DNA of 64,000 nucleotides, taken from Mesorhizobium sp. B2-3-4 (GTDB taxonomy: Bacteria > Pseudomonadota > Alphaproteobacteria > Rhizobiales > Rhizobiaceae). Both the position numbers and the translations under genes were made by a program. The notes under the pieces are model-generated. The model was not told the origin of the DNA and did no database searches. It was given only the letters and a program-made list of their open reading frames with translations. The stretch is taken from the NCBI RefSeq assembly GCF_006442315.1, contig NZ_VFVY01000001.1, positions 372,001 through 436,000 on the forward strand. Reading direction: 5' to 3'. This document shows positions 20,462-29,905 of this stretch, piece after piece. The first letter of the stretch is position 1, and each line of letters begins with the position of its first letter.

Positions 20462-21385
20462 ATGAAACTGATCGTTGTCACCCCGGCCGGTCGTGAGAAA
20501 TACCTTTGCCTGCTTGCCCATCATGTTCTGAAAAGTCCCGATGTTCATGAGTGGCACCTCTGGGACAATTGTCGCAACGAGGCGGACCGCGCCTATTTGC
20601 AGCGGTTGGCGGCCTCCGATCCGCGGTGCAGGATCAAGCGGCTTTCCCATGCGGATGGTGGCATCAACGTCATCGGCGATTTCTATCGTTTTTGCGACGA
20701 TCCTGGGGCTTTCTACCTGCGCCTCGACGATGATGTGATTTTTGTCGAAGACGGCTTCTTTCGAAAATTCATGACAAGGGTCATGGCGGAAAGGGGATCG
20801 CCAATCTGGTACGCTCCACTGATCATCAACAATGCGATCTGCAATTCGCTGATCAAGCAGCTCTCCAGGGTTCTGGTGGATGGCCCGCTTACCTGCCAGG
20901 CGTCATGCGAATTCTCCTGGGCATATGCGAGCTTCCCGCAGGCGCTTCATCCGGTGTTCATCGAAGCTGTCCGCACCGATCGGCTTGAAGACTTTCGCGT
21001 GCCGGACCGGGAGATCAGGCTGTCACGCTTTTCGATCAACGCCATCGGCTTTTTCGGTTCGGACATTGTCAGCCTGGGAGAGCGCTTTCAGCCGCGCGGC
21101 GACGAGGAAGAATGGTTGTCGGCGACGCTGCCGGCAAAGCTGGACCGGCCGGGAAAGATTTTTGGCGACCTGATCGCTGCGCATTTCAGCTTCTATACGC
21201 AGGAGCGTGAATTGCTCCGTACTAACATTCTCGACCGCTACTATGAACTCGCCGGCCTGGCTCCCCCTGTCTACGAAAAACCTCCCGTCCGCTTGAAAGA
21301 GCGGCTGAGGCAATGGAGGAGACGCCGCAGGGGGATGGCGCCGCCAAGCTATACGATCTCGCTTCCGGCCACCATTTCCGAGTGA
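20462..21385 (+). CDS. Glycosyltransferase-like protein (GT-A type)
   Basis: 307 residues. The N-terminal strand (MKLIVVTPAGREKYL) and the acidic motif YLRLDDDVIFVEDGFF near residue 85 fit a GT-A nucleotide-sugar-binding fold with a DxD-like metal site. The WDNCRNEADRAYL segment also resembles such transferases. The C-terminus is strongly basic (KERLRQWRRRRRG), perhaps for membrane association. Donor and acceptor are unknown. It is divergent from the DUF707-like/glf operon and probably belongs to the same surface-glycan island. Confidence 0.65.
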   Translation: MKLIVVTPAGREKYLCLLAHHVLKSPDVHEWHLWDNCRNEADRAYLQRLAASDPRCRIKRLSHADGGINVIGDFYRFCDDPGAFYLRLDDDVIFVEDGFFRKFMTRVMAERGSPIWYAPLIINNAICNSLIKQLSRVLVDGPLTCQASCEFSWAYASFPQALHPVFIEAVRTDRLEDFRVPDREIRLSRFSINAIGFFGSDIVSLGERFQPRGDEEEWLSATLPAKLDRPGKIFGDLIAAHFSFYTQERELLRTNILDRYYELAGLAPPVYEKPPVRLKERLRQWRRRRRGMAPPSYTISLPATISE

Positions 21386-21941
21386 CGCACCAGCGCAGGC
21401 CCCGCCATTGTCGCGAGCCTGCCGCTCAGTTGTTGAAGTTGGCGTTGCCGCGGAAAGCATAGGCGAGGGAGGTCCGATCGCCAGTCTCGTAGATGCGTTT
21501 ACGCCCCCGCCGCGGCACGTCGCCGGATAGACCGGTCGTCCTCGGATAGAGTGTCGGTATCGCTATGCCCGAAAACGGCTGCGCGGCGGTCGATAGAGGC
21601 GCCTGATCCCGACTGGAACCCGGCCTGGCATTCACACGCATCGGCGGCATCGCGGATCATGCGACCTCAATCGCACTCCAAAAAAGATATTGACTGTATG
21701 TTTAGTTATAATTATTGATTTCGACGGAAACAGAGTTGGCCAGCTGGCATGCGCCGGTGAATGGTCACGAAACAAAGGGGAATATCCTGACGGTCATCCG
21801 GCAAGTTCCGGTGCGTCGAGGTGCTGTGCGCCGATGGCTCCGGGCGATCCCGAGGTTGCGGTCGGCGGATACGGCTTTCTTTTCATCAGCAGGAATGGAC
21901 CTGAGACGACGCCTCCGGTCCCAACAATGGGAGCAACTCGC
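21386..21941. other. Spacer before the polyamine-binding protein
   Basis: 556 bases. The small minus-strand ORF at 21426-21650 has no support. An AT-rich promoter-like site lies at 21690-21718 (separate entry); the region after it up to the ATG at 21942 looks like an untranslated leader. Confidence 0.5.
21690..21718 (+). promoter_or_regulatory. Candidate sigma-70-type promoter for the 21942 operon
   Basis: TTGACT, 17-base AT-rich spacer, TATTGA. It would give a leader of about 220 bases. The AT content stands out strongly from flanking DNA. Confidence 0.4.
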
Positions 21942-22976
21942 ATGAACTGGAAACTGACCGCGGCCGCCTTCGGGCTGTCGTTGCTCGCCGCAACAGGCAT
22001 CGCCCGCGCCGATGGCGAACTCAACATCTACAACTGGGGCAACTACACCAGTCCCGAGCTCATCAAGAAGTTCGAGGAGACCTACAAGATCAAGGTCACG
22101 GTCACGGACTACGATTCCAACGACACCGCGCTGGCCAAGGTCCGCCAGGGCGCGTCCGGCTACGACATTGTGGTGCCTTCCGCCAGCGTGGTGCCGATCT
22201 GGATCAGCGAAGGCCTGCTGCTCGAAACCGATCCCAACAAAATGGAGAATTTCAAGAATGTCGATCCCAGATGGGTCGACGTTCCCTTCGATCCGGGCCG
22301 CAAATACACCGTTCCCTGGCAGTGGGGCACAACGGGCATTTCGGTGAACAAGTCGGTCTATGCCGGGGACCCGAACACGTCGGCGCTCTTCCTCGACCCG
22401 CCGGCCGAGCTCGTCGGCAAGATCAACGTCGTTCCCGAAATGGGCGACATCCTGTTCCTCGCCATCGCCTTTGAAGGCGGCCAGTACTGCACCAACGACA
22501 TGCAGGTGCTGAAGAAAGTCCATGACAAGCTGGTCGAGGCGAAGGCGAAATGGCTCTCGCTCGACTATGCCGCCGTCGACGGCCTGGGCCGTGGCGACAT
22601 TGCCGCCGGGGTCAACTGGAACGGCATATCGCTGCGCGAGCGGCTTGAGAACGACAAGATCGTCTACGGCTATCCCAAGGAGGGCTTTCCGATCTGGATG
22701 GACAATGTCGCGGTTCTCAAGGATGCCAAGAACGTCGAGAATGCCAAGCTCTTCCAGAACTTCATCATGGACCCGCAGAACGCCGCGATGATCTCTGCTT
22801 TCGCGCGCTACGCCAACGGCATCAAGGGTTCGGAGGCGTTCATGCCAGCGGACATGAAGAACGCGCCGGAAGTGAACATTCCGGCCGAGTTCGCCGCCAA
22901 GGGCCAGTTCATGCCGGCCTGTCCAGCGGATGTGCAGGCCCTCTACACCAAGATCTGGACCGACCTCCAGAAGTAG
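21942..22976 (+). CDS. Polyamine-type ABC transporter substrate-binding protein (PotD/PotF family)
   Basis: Periplasmic receptor that hands a polyamine or similar cation to an inner-membrane ABC importer. 344 residues from ATG 21942, with GGGAG upstream and a clean signal peptide ending GIARA; the frame is open further upstream but lacks a signal there. The mature start [15 protein letters not shown] is typical of PotD/PotF. No permease is adjacent on this strand: the next genes are an amidase and a TetR regulator, while a complete importer lies 4 kb away on the other strand. Confidence 0.87.
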   Translation: MNWKLTAAAFGLSLLAATGIARADGELNIYNWGNYTSPELIKKFEETYKIKVTVTDYDSNDTALAKVRQGASGYDIVVPSASVVPIWISEGLLLETDPNKMENFKNVDPRWVDVPFDPGRKYTVPWQWGTTGISVNKSVYAGDPNTSALFLDPPAELVGKINVVPEMGDILFLAIAFEGGQYCTNDMQVLKKVHDKLVEAKAKWLSLDYAAVDGLGRGDIAAGVNWNGISLRERLENDKIVYGYPKEGFPIWMDNVAVLKDAKNVENAKLFQNFIMDPQNAAMISAFARYANGIKGSEAFMPADMKNAPEVNIPAEFAAKGQFMPACPADVQALYTKIWTDLQK

Positions 22977-23072
22977 CGCCGCCGCCGAACGCGACAGAAA
23001 GCCGCCGGGCCGCCATGCGGTCCGGTCACCCCTTCATGCCAAGTGCGATCGCGTGATCGCGGGAGATTTCCG

Positions 23073-24500
23073 ATGTCCGATCTCGACCTTTGCTACATGC
23101 CGGCCAGCGAGGCGCTGCGGTTGTTCAAGGCGAAGAAACTCTCGCCCGTCGAACTGATGCGGGCGACCATCAGCCGGGCCGAGGCCACGAAATCGGCAAT
23201 CAACTGCTTCACCTTCACGCATTTCGAAGAGGCGATGAAGCTCGCCGCCAAGGCCGAGGCGAAATACGCCAAGGGCGCCAGGACCGGCGCGCTCGAGGGG
23301 TTGCCGATCGGCATCAAGGACGAGAGTTACATCAAGGGCAAGCCGACGTCGCACGGCTCGCTCTTGTCCAGGGACGCCATAGGCGGTCACACCTCGACCA
23401 TGAACGAGCGCATCATCAAGGCCGGCGGCATCGTCCATGCCCGCACGGCGACGCCCGAGTTCAGTTGCGCCGGCTATACCTGGTCGAAGCGCTGGGGCGT
23501 CACGCGTAACCCATGGAACCGGGACTTCACACCTGGGGGATCCTCGGGCGGTGCCGCCGCAACGCTGGCTTCCGGCACATCGTCGATCGCCACCGGCTCC
23601 GACATTGCCGGGTCGATCCGCATTCCGGCATCGGCATGCGGCCTCGTCGGCTTCAAGCCGCCCTATGGCCGCAATCCGGACGAGCCGCCCTTCAATCTCG
23701 ATTTTTACTGCCATACCGGGCCGCTGGCGCGCAACGTTGGCGATGCGATCCTGCTGCAGAACGTCATGGCGGGGCCAAGCCCGCTCGACATCGCCACGCT
23801 TCGCCCCAAGCTGCGCCTGCCGCTCGAATACAAGCCGATCAAGGGCTGGAAGATCGCGTTCTCGATGGATCTCGGCTCCTTCGAGGTCGATGCCGACGTC
23901 CGCGCCAACACGCTTGCGGCCTGCGATGTGTTCCGCTCGCTGGGCGCGACGGTAGAGGAGGTCGATCTTGGCTGGGACGACAAGGTGCTCAAGGCCGGAA
24001 TGGCCTATCTGGAGCATCTTTTCGGTGCTTCGCTGTCGCAACTGCTTGCCGAGCATGGCAGCGAGATGACCAGCTACGCCAGGCGGTTTGCCGAGGATGG
24101 GCAGAAATCGAAGGCGACCGACTTCGTCGCGACCCTGGATGTAGCCGCCCGGATGTATCAGACGCTGGGTCCGTTGCTGGAAACCTATGACGTTCTGATC
24201 TGCCCGACCAACGCGCTTCCTTCGGTGCCGGCGGAGTTCGACCAGACCACGGGAAGCGTCGAGATCAATGGCAGGCAAGTGAACCCCTCGCTGGGCTGGG
24301 TTATGACGACGCCGTTCAACATGATGAGCCGCTGCCCGGTGCTCTCCATGCCCTCTGGCCGGGCGGCGAGCGGTGTGCCGACCGGCTTCCAGATCGTTGG
24401 CCGAACCTATTGCGACGCCGATGTGTTCCGGGCGGCGATGGCCTATGAAACGGCGCAAGGGCAATGGTACACAAGCGCTGCGACACGCCCCTCGCTTTGA
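23073..24500 (+). CDS. Amidase signature family hydrolase
   Basis: Hydrolyses an amide bond with a Ser-cisSer-Lys triad. By alignment of spacing to GatA the triad is Lys82, Ser157 (GGSSGG) and Ser181 (GSDIAGSIRIPAS). 475 residues. ATG 23073 follows a good ribosome site (GGGAGA), while the frame upstream has none. It is not GatA itself, because no gatB or gatC is adjacent and the C-terminal part differs. Context between a polyamine-type binding protein and a TetR regulator suggests a catabolic amidase; substrate unknown. Confidence 0.87.
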   Translation: MSDLDLCYMPASEALRLFKAKKLSPVELMRATISRAEATKSAINCFTFTHFEEAMKLAAKAEAKYAKGARTGALEGLPIGIKDESYIKGKPTSHGSLLSRDAIGGHTSTMNERIIKAGGIVHARTATPEFSCAGYTWSKRWGVTRNPWNRDFTPGGSSGGAAATLASGTSSIATGSDIAGSIRIPASACGLVGFKPPYGRNPDEPPFNLDFYCHTGPLARNVGDAILLQNVMAGPSPLDIATLRPKLRLPLEYKPIKGWKIAFSMDLGSFEVDADVRANTLAACDVFRSLGATVEEVDLGWDDKVLKAGMAYLEHLFGASLSQLLAEHGSEMTSYARRFAEDGQKSKATDFVATLDVAARMYQTLGPLLETYDVLICPTNALPSVPAEFDQTTGSVEINGRQVNPSLGWVMTTPFNMMSRCPVLSMPSGRAASGVPTGFQIVGRTYCDADVFRAAMAYETAQGQWYTSAATRPSL

Positions 24501-24528
24501 TCTGGCGGTGCAAGGGAAATTGTTGAAA

Positions 24529-25224
24529 ATGGTGGAACGCAAAGCCACGCCAAAACGCGCTGTCGCCACGGCCAAGGGCAGGACGTCGGCAAACGACGCC
24601 GCGCCCAGGGATCGCCGGCGCGAGCGTGGCGAAGCGAGCGTCCAGCGCATCATCGACGCCACCATCGAGCTGATCGCGGAGGAGGGGCTGGCCAGCGTCA
24701 CCATGCAGCGCATCGCCGAGCATGTCGGCTCGTCCAACGCGCTGGTGGTCTTTCATTTCCGCAGCAAGGAAAACCTGTTCCGGGCCGTCCTGCAATTTCT
24801 CAGCGATCAGTATGACGCGCTCTGGCTGACGCGGGTGCGGGCGCCCGGCCTGTCACCTGTGCAACGGGTTCTGGGCGCGGTCGGCTGCGCGCAGGATTTT
24901 GCAAGGCAGCATCCGAAATGGGTGTCGGTCTTTGTCGCCTTCTCCAGCGATCGCAAAAGCATGCAGATCTACAATGAAATCGGCCTGCCCAGCGATCTCG
25001 CCTACACCGCCGAAGCGCGCGGATTCCTGGTCGAGATTTCGCGCAGTGGCGGCTATGCCGGCGTCGACATAGACACGCTGTCGGAGAGCCTGAACTACCT
25101 CGTTCATGGCGCATGGTACTGGGATCATCTCAATCCGTCCGGCCGCGGCACCGACGTGGTGCGCAAGACCATGCTGCTCCTGCTGCACCAGGCTTTTCCG
25201 CGGCATTTCGACTTGATGCCGTAA
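24529..25224 (+). CDS. TetR/AcrR family regulator, BetI-like
   Basis: 231 residues from ATG 24529 (an in-frame TTG at 24523 has better spacing to AAGGGAA). The N-terminal 35 residues are basic and probably flexible. The helix-turn-helix is at about 45-90 (ASVTMQRIAEHVGSSNALVVFHFRSK), followed by a ligand-binding domain with the HPKWVSVFVAFSS segment seen in BetI-type members. It follows the amidase by 28 bases and so probably regulates that operon. The effector is unknown. Confidence 0.87.
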   Translation: MVERKATPKRAVATAKGRTSANDAAPRDRRRERGEASVQRIIDATIELIAEEGLASVTMQRIAEHVGSSNALVVFHFRSKENLFRAVLQFLSDQYDALWLTRVRAPGLSPVQRVLGAVGCAQDFARQHPKWVSVFVAFSSDRKSMQIYNEIGLPSDLAYTAEARGFLVEISRSGGYAGVDIDTLSESLNYLVHGAWYWDHLNPSGRGTDVVRKTMLLLLHQAFPRHFDLMP

Positions 25225-25232
25225 CTCAGCCC

Positions 25233-25994
25233 TCAGGGGCGCTGCCGCAAATGGCAGCCTGCCTGCCGCTTCCGTTCGAGATATTCGTCGATCAGCTGGC
25301 GGTAGCGTACCTTGCCGAAGCTCGGGAAATGGCCGCCATGGACGATCGAGACGGCGAGGTCGCGCATGGCAAGCAGCGTCGCCATGTAGTCGGGAATATC
25401 CGAGTGGTAGACGTCGTCGATCAGCGGACCGTCATAGATGACGTCGCCGGACAGCAGGATGCCGGTCCCCTTCTCGTAAAGGGCGATGCCGCCGGGCGAA
25501 TGGCCGGGCGTATGGACCACCTCGAAGGCGCGATCGCCGAGATCGATGATATCGCCTTGCGCGAGCAGGCGGTCGGCCGGCGCGGGCTGGATGCGGTAGC
25601 GTGCGGTGTCCCAGCCACGCGGCCTACCGTCGAACATCTCTTCGGTCGCATAGGTGCCGGCGGCAGTCCATTCGTTGCGCGGGTCGGCCAGGATTGCCGC
25701 TTCAGCCGAATGCACGCAGCGGTCGGGAAACTCATGGTGGCAGCCGATATGGTCGAAATGCGTGTGGCTGGCGACGCAGGTCAGCTTGCGCTCGCTCACC
25801 AGCGGCACATGCGTGCGCAGGCTGAAATGACCGAGGCCGGTGTCGAACAGGAGGTCCCGGTCGCGTCCGCGCACATGCCACATATTGCAGCGGAAGAACG
25901 GTTTTATCCACGGCTCGTGGATCAGCGTGATGCCGTCGGCCATGCGGATGGTTTCGTACCAACCGGGAGCGTCGATGACCGCGAGGGTGTCCAT
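25233..25994 (-). CDS. MBL-fold metallo-hydrolase
   Basis: Metallo-beta-lactamase superfamily hydrolase, 253 residues. Metal ligands are visible as His77-Thr-His79-Phe-Asp81-His82, His161 or His165 in HTPGHS, and Asp184 in SGDVIYD. No signal peptide, so cytoplasmic. ATG 25994 starts two bases after the stop of the ATPase gene, marking it as the last gene of the importer operon. Lactonase and thioesterase activities occur in this family; which one applies is not readable. Confidence 0.87.
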   Translation of the reverse strand: MDTLAVIDAPGWYETIRMADGITLIHEPWIKPFFRCNMWHVRGRDRDLLFDTGLGHFSLRTHVPLVSERKLTCVASHTHFDHIGCHHEFPDRCVHSAEAAILADPRNEWTAAGTYATEEMFDGRPRGWDTARYRIQPAPADRLLAQGDIIDLGDRAFEVVHTPGHSPGGIALYEKGTGILLSGDVIYDGPLIDDVYHSDIPDYMATLLAMRDLAVSIVHGGHFPSFGKVRYRQLIDEYLERKRQAGCHLRQRP

Positions 25995-25996
25995 GT

Positions 25997-27061
25997 TCAA
26001 TCCGTCAGCAGGATGATCTGGTCGGTATCACACGAAATCGCCACTCTGTCGCCGGCTTGGACGACAGCGGTCGCCGGCAGCTTGGCGATGAACCGCAGGG
26101 AAGGCTCTTCGACCGAAGTCGCCAGCACACGCTTGAAACTGCCCTGGAAGACGACGTCGCTCACATCGGCCTTGCCGAGTTTCGTGCCGGCCGACGCAGC
26201 GCCAAGCACAAGGTGCTCAGGTCGTATCGCCAGCGCGGCGGCCGATCCCCGCGGCAAGGCGCTGGGCAGGGAAACCGGTCCGACAGGCGTCGCGATGGTG
26301 CACGTCCTGTCCCCGGTCTCCAGGACAGTGCCGGCAAGGATAGTGCTCTCGCCCATGAAGGTCGCGGAAAAACGCGTCGCCGGCCTGGCATAGACGCGTT
26401 CGGGAGGGCCTTCGTCCTCGATGCGGCCGTCATTCATCACCACGCAATGGTCGGCAAGGGCCATCGCTTCTTCCTGGTCGTGCGTGACATGGATGAAGGC
26501 GGTGCCGACCCGCTTCTGGATCGCCTTCAACTCGTCCTGCATCTGGCGGCGCAGTTTCAGGTCAAGCGCCCCGAGCGGTTCGTCGAGCAGAAGCACGGCC
26601 GGCTCGATCACCAGGGCGCGCGCCAGCGCCACGCGCTGGCGCTGGCCGCCGGAAAGCTGGTGCGGCTTCTTGTCGAAGGCGGCGGCGAGACCCACCAGGG
26701 CCAGCGCATCGCGTGCTTTTGCCGCCCGTGTCGTGCCGTCGACACCTTGCATGCGGAGCCCGAAACCGACATTGCCGCCGACACTCATATGCGGGAAGAG
26801 CGCATAGTCCTGGAACACCGTCGTCGTCGGGCGTTTGGCCGGCGGCACCGAGGTGCAGTCCTGGCCCCGGATGAGAACCTTGCCCTCGCTCGGATTGACG
26901 AAGCCGCCGAGAATCGACAGCAGCGTCGTCTTGCCGGAACCGGATGGCCCGAGCAGGATCGTATAGCTGCCGGCCTCGATCGTCAGCGACACGTTCCTCA
27001 GCACGCGATGCTGGCCGAAGCGGTGCGAGACGTCGCGGATATCGACCAGGGGCGCGTTCAT
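25997..27061 (-). CDS. potA: Polyamine-type ABC transporter ATP-binding protein
   Basis: Energises the importer at the inner membrane. 354 residues, with Walker A GPSGSGKTT (about 39-47), Q-loop FQDYALFPHM, signature LSGGQRQR, Walker B AVLLLDEPLGALD and H-loop HVTHDQEEA. A C-terminal TOBE-type domain (about 270-354) is typical of PotA/FbpC ATPases. ATG 27061 overlaps the stop of the upstream permease as ATGA, indicating translational coupling. The frame is open for 115 more codons upstream, but that part is a shadow of the permease gene. Confidence 0.93.
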   Translation of the reverse strand: MNAPLVDIRDVSHRFGQHRVLRNVSLTIEAGSYTILLGPSGSGKTTLLSILGGFVNPSEGKVLIRGQDCTSVPPAKRPTTTVFQDYALFPHMSVGGNVGFGLRMQGVDGTTRAAKARDALALVGLAAAFDKKPHQLSGGQRQRVALARALVIEPAVLLLDEPLGALDLKLRRQMQDELKAIQKRVGTAFIHVTHDQEEAMALADHCVVMNDGRIEDEGPPERVYARPATRFSATFMGESTILAGTVLETGDRTCTIATPVGPVSLPSALPRGSAAALAIRPEHLVLGAASAGTKLGKADVSDVVFQGSFKRVLATSVEEPSLRFIAKLPATAVVQAGDRVAISCDTDQIILLTD

Positions 27062-27840
27062 GCCGGCTTTCTCCGCAGCAGGGTCAGTTCGAAGAACACC
27101 ACCAGCACGATCGAGACGGCAAAGACCAGCGAGCCGACGGCGTTGGTCTTGGGGTTGAGGCCTGAGCGCAGCAGGTTCCAGATTTCCACCGGCAGCGTGG
27201 TCTCGAAGCGCGTCAACAGGAAAGAAATCACGAACTCGTCCCAGGAGAAGGTCATCGACAGGAAGAAGCCGGCGAAAATGGCCGGTGCCATGACCGGCAC
27301 GGTGATCAACAGCAGCACCTTCCACTCCGGCGCGCCGAGGTCGCGCGCGGCGCGCTCGATGTTGATCTGGTGGTCGCCCATCTGGCTGTAGATGATGGCG
27401 AAGCACAGCGGCAGGTTGATCACGACATGGCCGATGCCGGCGGCAAGCAGCGATTTCGGCACGCCGGCCCAGTTGAACAGCACCAGCAGCCCCATGCCGA
27501 TGATGAGGTAGCTGACGGTGAGCGGCAAGGTGATCAAACCGCGCAGCAGGCCGGAACCGGGCAGGACGAACCGCGCGAACCCCCAGGCCGAGAGGAAGCC
27601 GAGCGTGACCGCGGCGGCCGAGGATATCAACGCGACGAGCAGCGAATTGACCAGCGCCGAGGTCAGCCGGCTGTCGGAAAGGACTGCCTCGTACCAGCGC
27701 AGCGATGGGCCTGTGAACGGCGGAATGGGGAACGACGTCGACTGCAGCGAGAACAGCACCAGCACGACGACCGGCAGGAAGATGAAGCCATAGACGGCAA
27801 GCGCGTAAATCCAGGAAACGATGCGGGCAACGCTGCGCAT
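27058..27840 (-). CDS. potC: Polyamine-type ABC transporter permease (PotC-like)
   Basis: Inner-membrane channel subunit of the importer. 260 residues with about six hydrophobic spans. The EAA loop that docks with the ATPase is present (ERAARDLGAPEWKVLLLITVP), near residue 165. It overlaps potA by 4 bases and starts 2 bases after the potB-like stop, so the four transporter genes form one operon read leftward from 29814. Confidence 0.92.
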   Translation of the reverse strand: MRSVARIVSWIYALAVYGFIFLPVVVLVLFSLQSTSFPIPPFTGPSLRWYEAVLSDSRLTSALVNSLLVALISSAAAVTLGFLSAWGFARFVLPGSGLLRGLITLPLTVSYLIIGMGLLVLFNWAGVPKSLLAAGIGHVVINLPLCFAIIYSQMGDHQINIERAARDLGAPEWKVLLLITVPVMAPAIFAGFFLSMTFSWDEFVISFLLTRFETTLPVEIWNLLRSGLNPKTNAVGSLVFAVSIVLVVFFELTLLRRKPA

Positions 27841-27842
27841 GA

Positions 27843-28709
27843 TCAGGTCCGCTCGATCTTCAGCCAGCGGGCGCAGGCGAGATAGGCGACGCTCACCACC
27901 GCCATCAGGATGATGGAGAGAGCAGAGGCGAGCGGGAAATCGCCGCGCCGGCCGATTTGCATCATCACCAGTTGCGGCATCAGAAGCTCGTTGTTGCCGC
28001 CCAGGATCTGCGGCGTGATATAGTCGCCGATGCAGAGCACGAAGGTCAGGAAGGCGCCGACCATGATGCCGGGCAAGGTCAATGGCAAAATGACATGCAG
28101 GAAGGTGCGCACCGGTCCGGCGCCGAGATCGGCGGCGGCCTTGCGGTAACTCGGGCTCAGCTGCTTCAGATTGGCGAAGATGGTCAGCGTCAACAGCATG
28201 ACGAAGAAATGCACGAAGCCGGTGACGGTGGCCAGGCGCGTGTTGGCGAGCTGCAGCGGTTCGGAGACCACGCCAATGCCGGTCAGCGCCCGGTTGATGA
28301 CGCCGTTCTGCGCCAGCACCAGCAGCCAGGAATAGGAACGCACGACATAGGACGTCCAGAACGGCAGCACGGCGAGCATCAGCGCCAACCGCTGCCAGCG
28401 TTCAGGAACCTGCTCGGCAAGAATCCAGGCAAAGGGATAGGCGAGCAGCACCGAGATCACGGTGACGATTGCTGTCACCTCTAGCGAGTTCACCATCGCT
28501 TGCCAGTAGGAGGGGTTGGTGAAGAACTGACTGTAATTGGTCAGCGTGAAACCGCCGCCCTCATGCGCCGTCAGGCTCGAAAGCCCCATGGCGATGAACG
28601 GCAGCACGAAGAACAGCAGCGTCCAGCCGAGCGCCGGCGTGACTAGCGCCCAAGGCAGAGTATCGCTCGCCCGGGGCAGGGCGCGCCCGCTGTTTCCCGA
28701 CGGGTTCAT
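27843..28709 (-). CDS. potB: Polyamine-type ABC transporter permease (PotB-like)
   Basis: Second channel subunit. 288 residues from ATG 28709; an upstream in-frame extension lacks family character. About six membrane spans (ALGWTLLFFVLPFIAMGL is the first). The EAA loop reads SYRKAAADLGAGPVRTF. It follows the binding protein gene by 13 bases and precedes potC. Its partner binding protein is probably the adjacent 28723 product. Confidence 0.91.
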   Translation of the reverse strand: MNPSGNSGRALPRASDTLPWALVTPALGWTLLFFVLPFIAMGLSSLTAHEGGGFTLTNYSQFFTNPSYWQAMVNSLEVTAIVTVISVLLAYPFAWILAEQVPERWQRLALMLAVLPFWTSYVVRSYSWLLVLAQNGVINRALTGIGVVSEPLQLANTRLATVTGFVHFFVMLLTLTIFANLKQLSPSYRKAAADLGAGPVRTFLHVILPLTLPGIMVGAFLTFVLCIGDYITPQILGGNNELLMPQLVMMQIGRRGDFPLASALSIILMAVVSVAYLACARWLKIERT

Positions 28710-28722
28710 GAACGGTAACCGC

Positions 28723-29814
28723 TCACTTCGCCTGCAGCATTTCGGTCCACATATCCTGCATCTTCTTGTCGAGATCGGCGTTCGGCGCGGGATAGGCCTG
28801 CGCGCGGGCAAGGAAGCCCGGCTGCTCGTCGAAGCGCAGGACCTTTTTCTGGTCGTCGGTCAGCGCGGCCTTGGTGTTGGACGGCATGCCCCAGTAGCAG
28901 GACGAGGTGGCGAGCCGCGCCTGTCCTTCGGGGCTCAGTATGTACTGGATGAATTTCAGCGCCATGTCCTTGTTCTTGGAATCCTTGAACATGGCCAGCG
29001 ACTGCGACCACAGCACCGCGCCCTCTTTGGGAATGGAGAAGTCCAGCGCAGGGTTCTCCTTGGCGAGGCCCGCCGTCACCCATTCGCCGCCGCCGACCAG
29101 GATGTCGACCTCGCCGGTGGCGAGCGCCGTCTGACTGGCCGTGACTTCGCCGACCAGCTTTGCATTGGCCTTCATCTTCAGCAGCTCTTCCTTGAGCGCG
29201 GGCAGGTCGGCCTCGGTGAGATCGGCCGTCTTCTTGCCGATGGCGAGCGCCGCCATGCCGATGACCGGCAGGTAATAATCGTAGATGGCGACCTTGCCCT
29301 TGTATTTGTCCGATGTCAGGGAGGCCAGCGACTGCATGTCGGCCGGATCGACCTTGGTCTTGTTGAAGCCGATCGTGTTGTAGCCGAATTTTTCGGTGAT
29401 GCCGTAGCGTTTGCCGCCGACAATGGTCGAACCGTCCATTTTCACCTGCGGGAAGAGGTCGGCGAAGGGCAGCTTGTCTTCCGGCAGCGGCTCGAACAGG
29501 CCTTTTTCGATCCCGCGCGGCACGTCGATGCTATCGATCACCATCACATCCCAGTCGCCGGGCTGCGACTGCTCGACGATGGCCAGCCCAGCCCCGGTGC
29601 CTTCGAACTCCTTTACGTTGACCTTGACGTTGTTGGCTTCCTCGAAGGGCTGCAGCAGCGCCGGATCGGAATGGTCGCACCAGATCAGGGCGTTGAGATC
29701 GGCGGCCTGGCCGACGCTGCCCGCGCCAAGCAGGAAGGTCGCGGCGGCGCATGCCGAGCGCAAATGGGTTGTCAGGGCGGAAAGCGGATTCCTGGATGCG
29801 GATGGTGCGGACAT
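28723..29814 (-). CDS. ABC transporter substrate-binding protein (polyamine/Fe-type family 1)
   Basis: Periplasmic receptor for the potBCA-type importer. 363 residues. ATG 29814 has the strong ribosome site AAGGGAGAA; the signal peptide (ATFLLGAGSVGQA) ends near residue 35. It is only distantly like the 21942 protein (no NIYNWGNY start; instead LNALIWCDHSDPALL), so the two receptors probably bind different ligands. First gene of the leftward operon, next to palindromic operators and a divergent TetR gene. Confidence 0.88.
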   Translation of the reverse strand: MSAPSASRNPLSALTTHLRSACAAATFLLGAGSVGQAADLNALIWCDHSDPALLQPFEEANNVKVNVKEFEGTGAGLAIVEQSQPGDWDVMVIDSIDVPRGIEKGLFEPLPEDKLPFADLFPQVKMDGSTIVGGKRYGITEKFGYNTIGFNKTKVDPADMQSLASLTSDKYKGKVAIYDYYLPVIGMAALAIGKKTADLTEADLPALKEELLKMKANAKLVGEVTASQTALATGEVDILVGGGEWVTAGLAKENPALDFSIPKEGAVLWSQSLAMFKDSKNKDMALKFIQYILSPEGQARLATSSCYWGMPSNTKAALTDDQKKVLRFDEQPGFLARAQAYPAPNADLDKKMQDMWTEMLQAK

Positions 29815-29851
29815 CGAGTGTTCTCCCTTGCCTTTGTGGCTTCTTGCAAAA

Positions 29852-29881
29852 AATTGAACCAATTCTAAAATTGAGTCAATT
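29852..29881. promoter_or_regulatory. Tandem 13-bp palindromes, candidate TetR operators
   Basis: AATTGAACCAATT at 29852-29864 and AATTGAGTCAATT at 29869-29881, identical except for the central bases and 17 bp apart centre to centre. They lie 38-67 bases upstream of the leftward importer operon and 25-54 bases upstream of the rightward TetR gene, the standard place for an autoregulated TetR operator. Confidence 0.7.
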
Positions 29882-29905
29882 CTGTTTTTATGGCAAGAGG
29901 CTGAT

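Noticed and set aside
21426..21650. 74-residue minus ORF before the polyamine receptor
   Set aside because: No ribosome site, domain or neighbour support.
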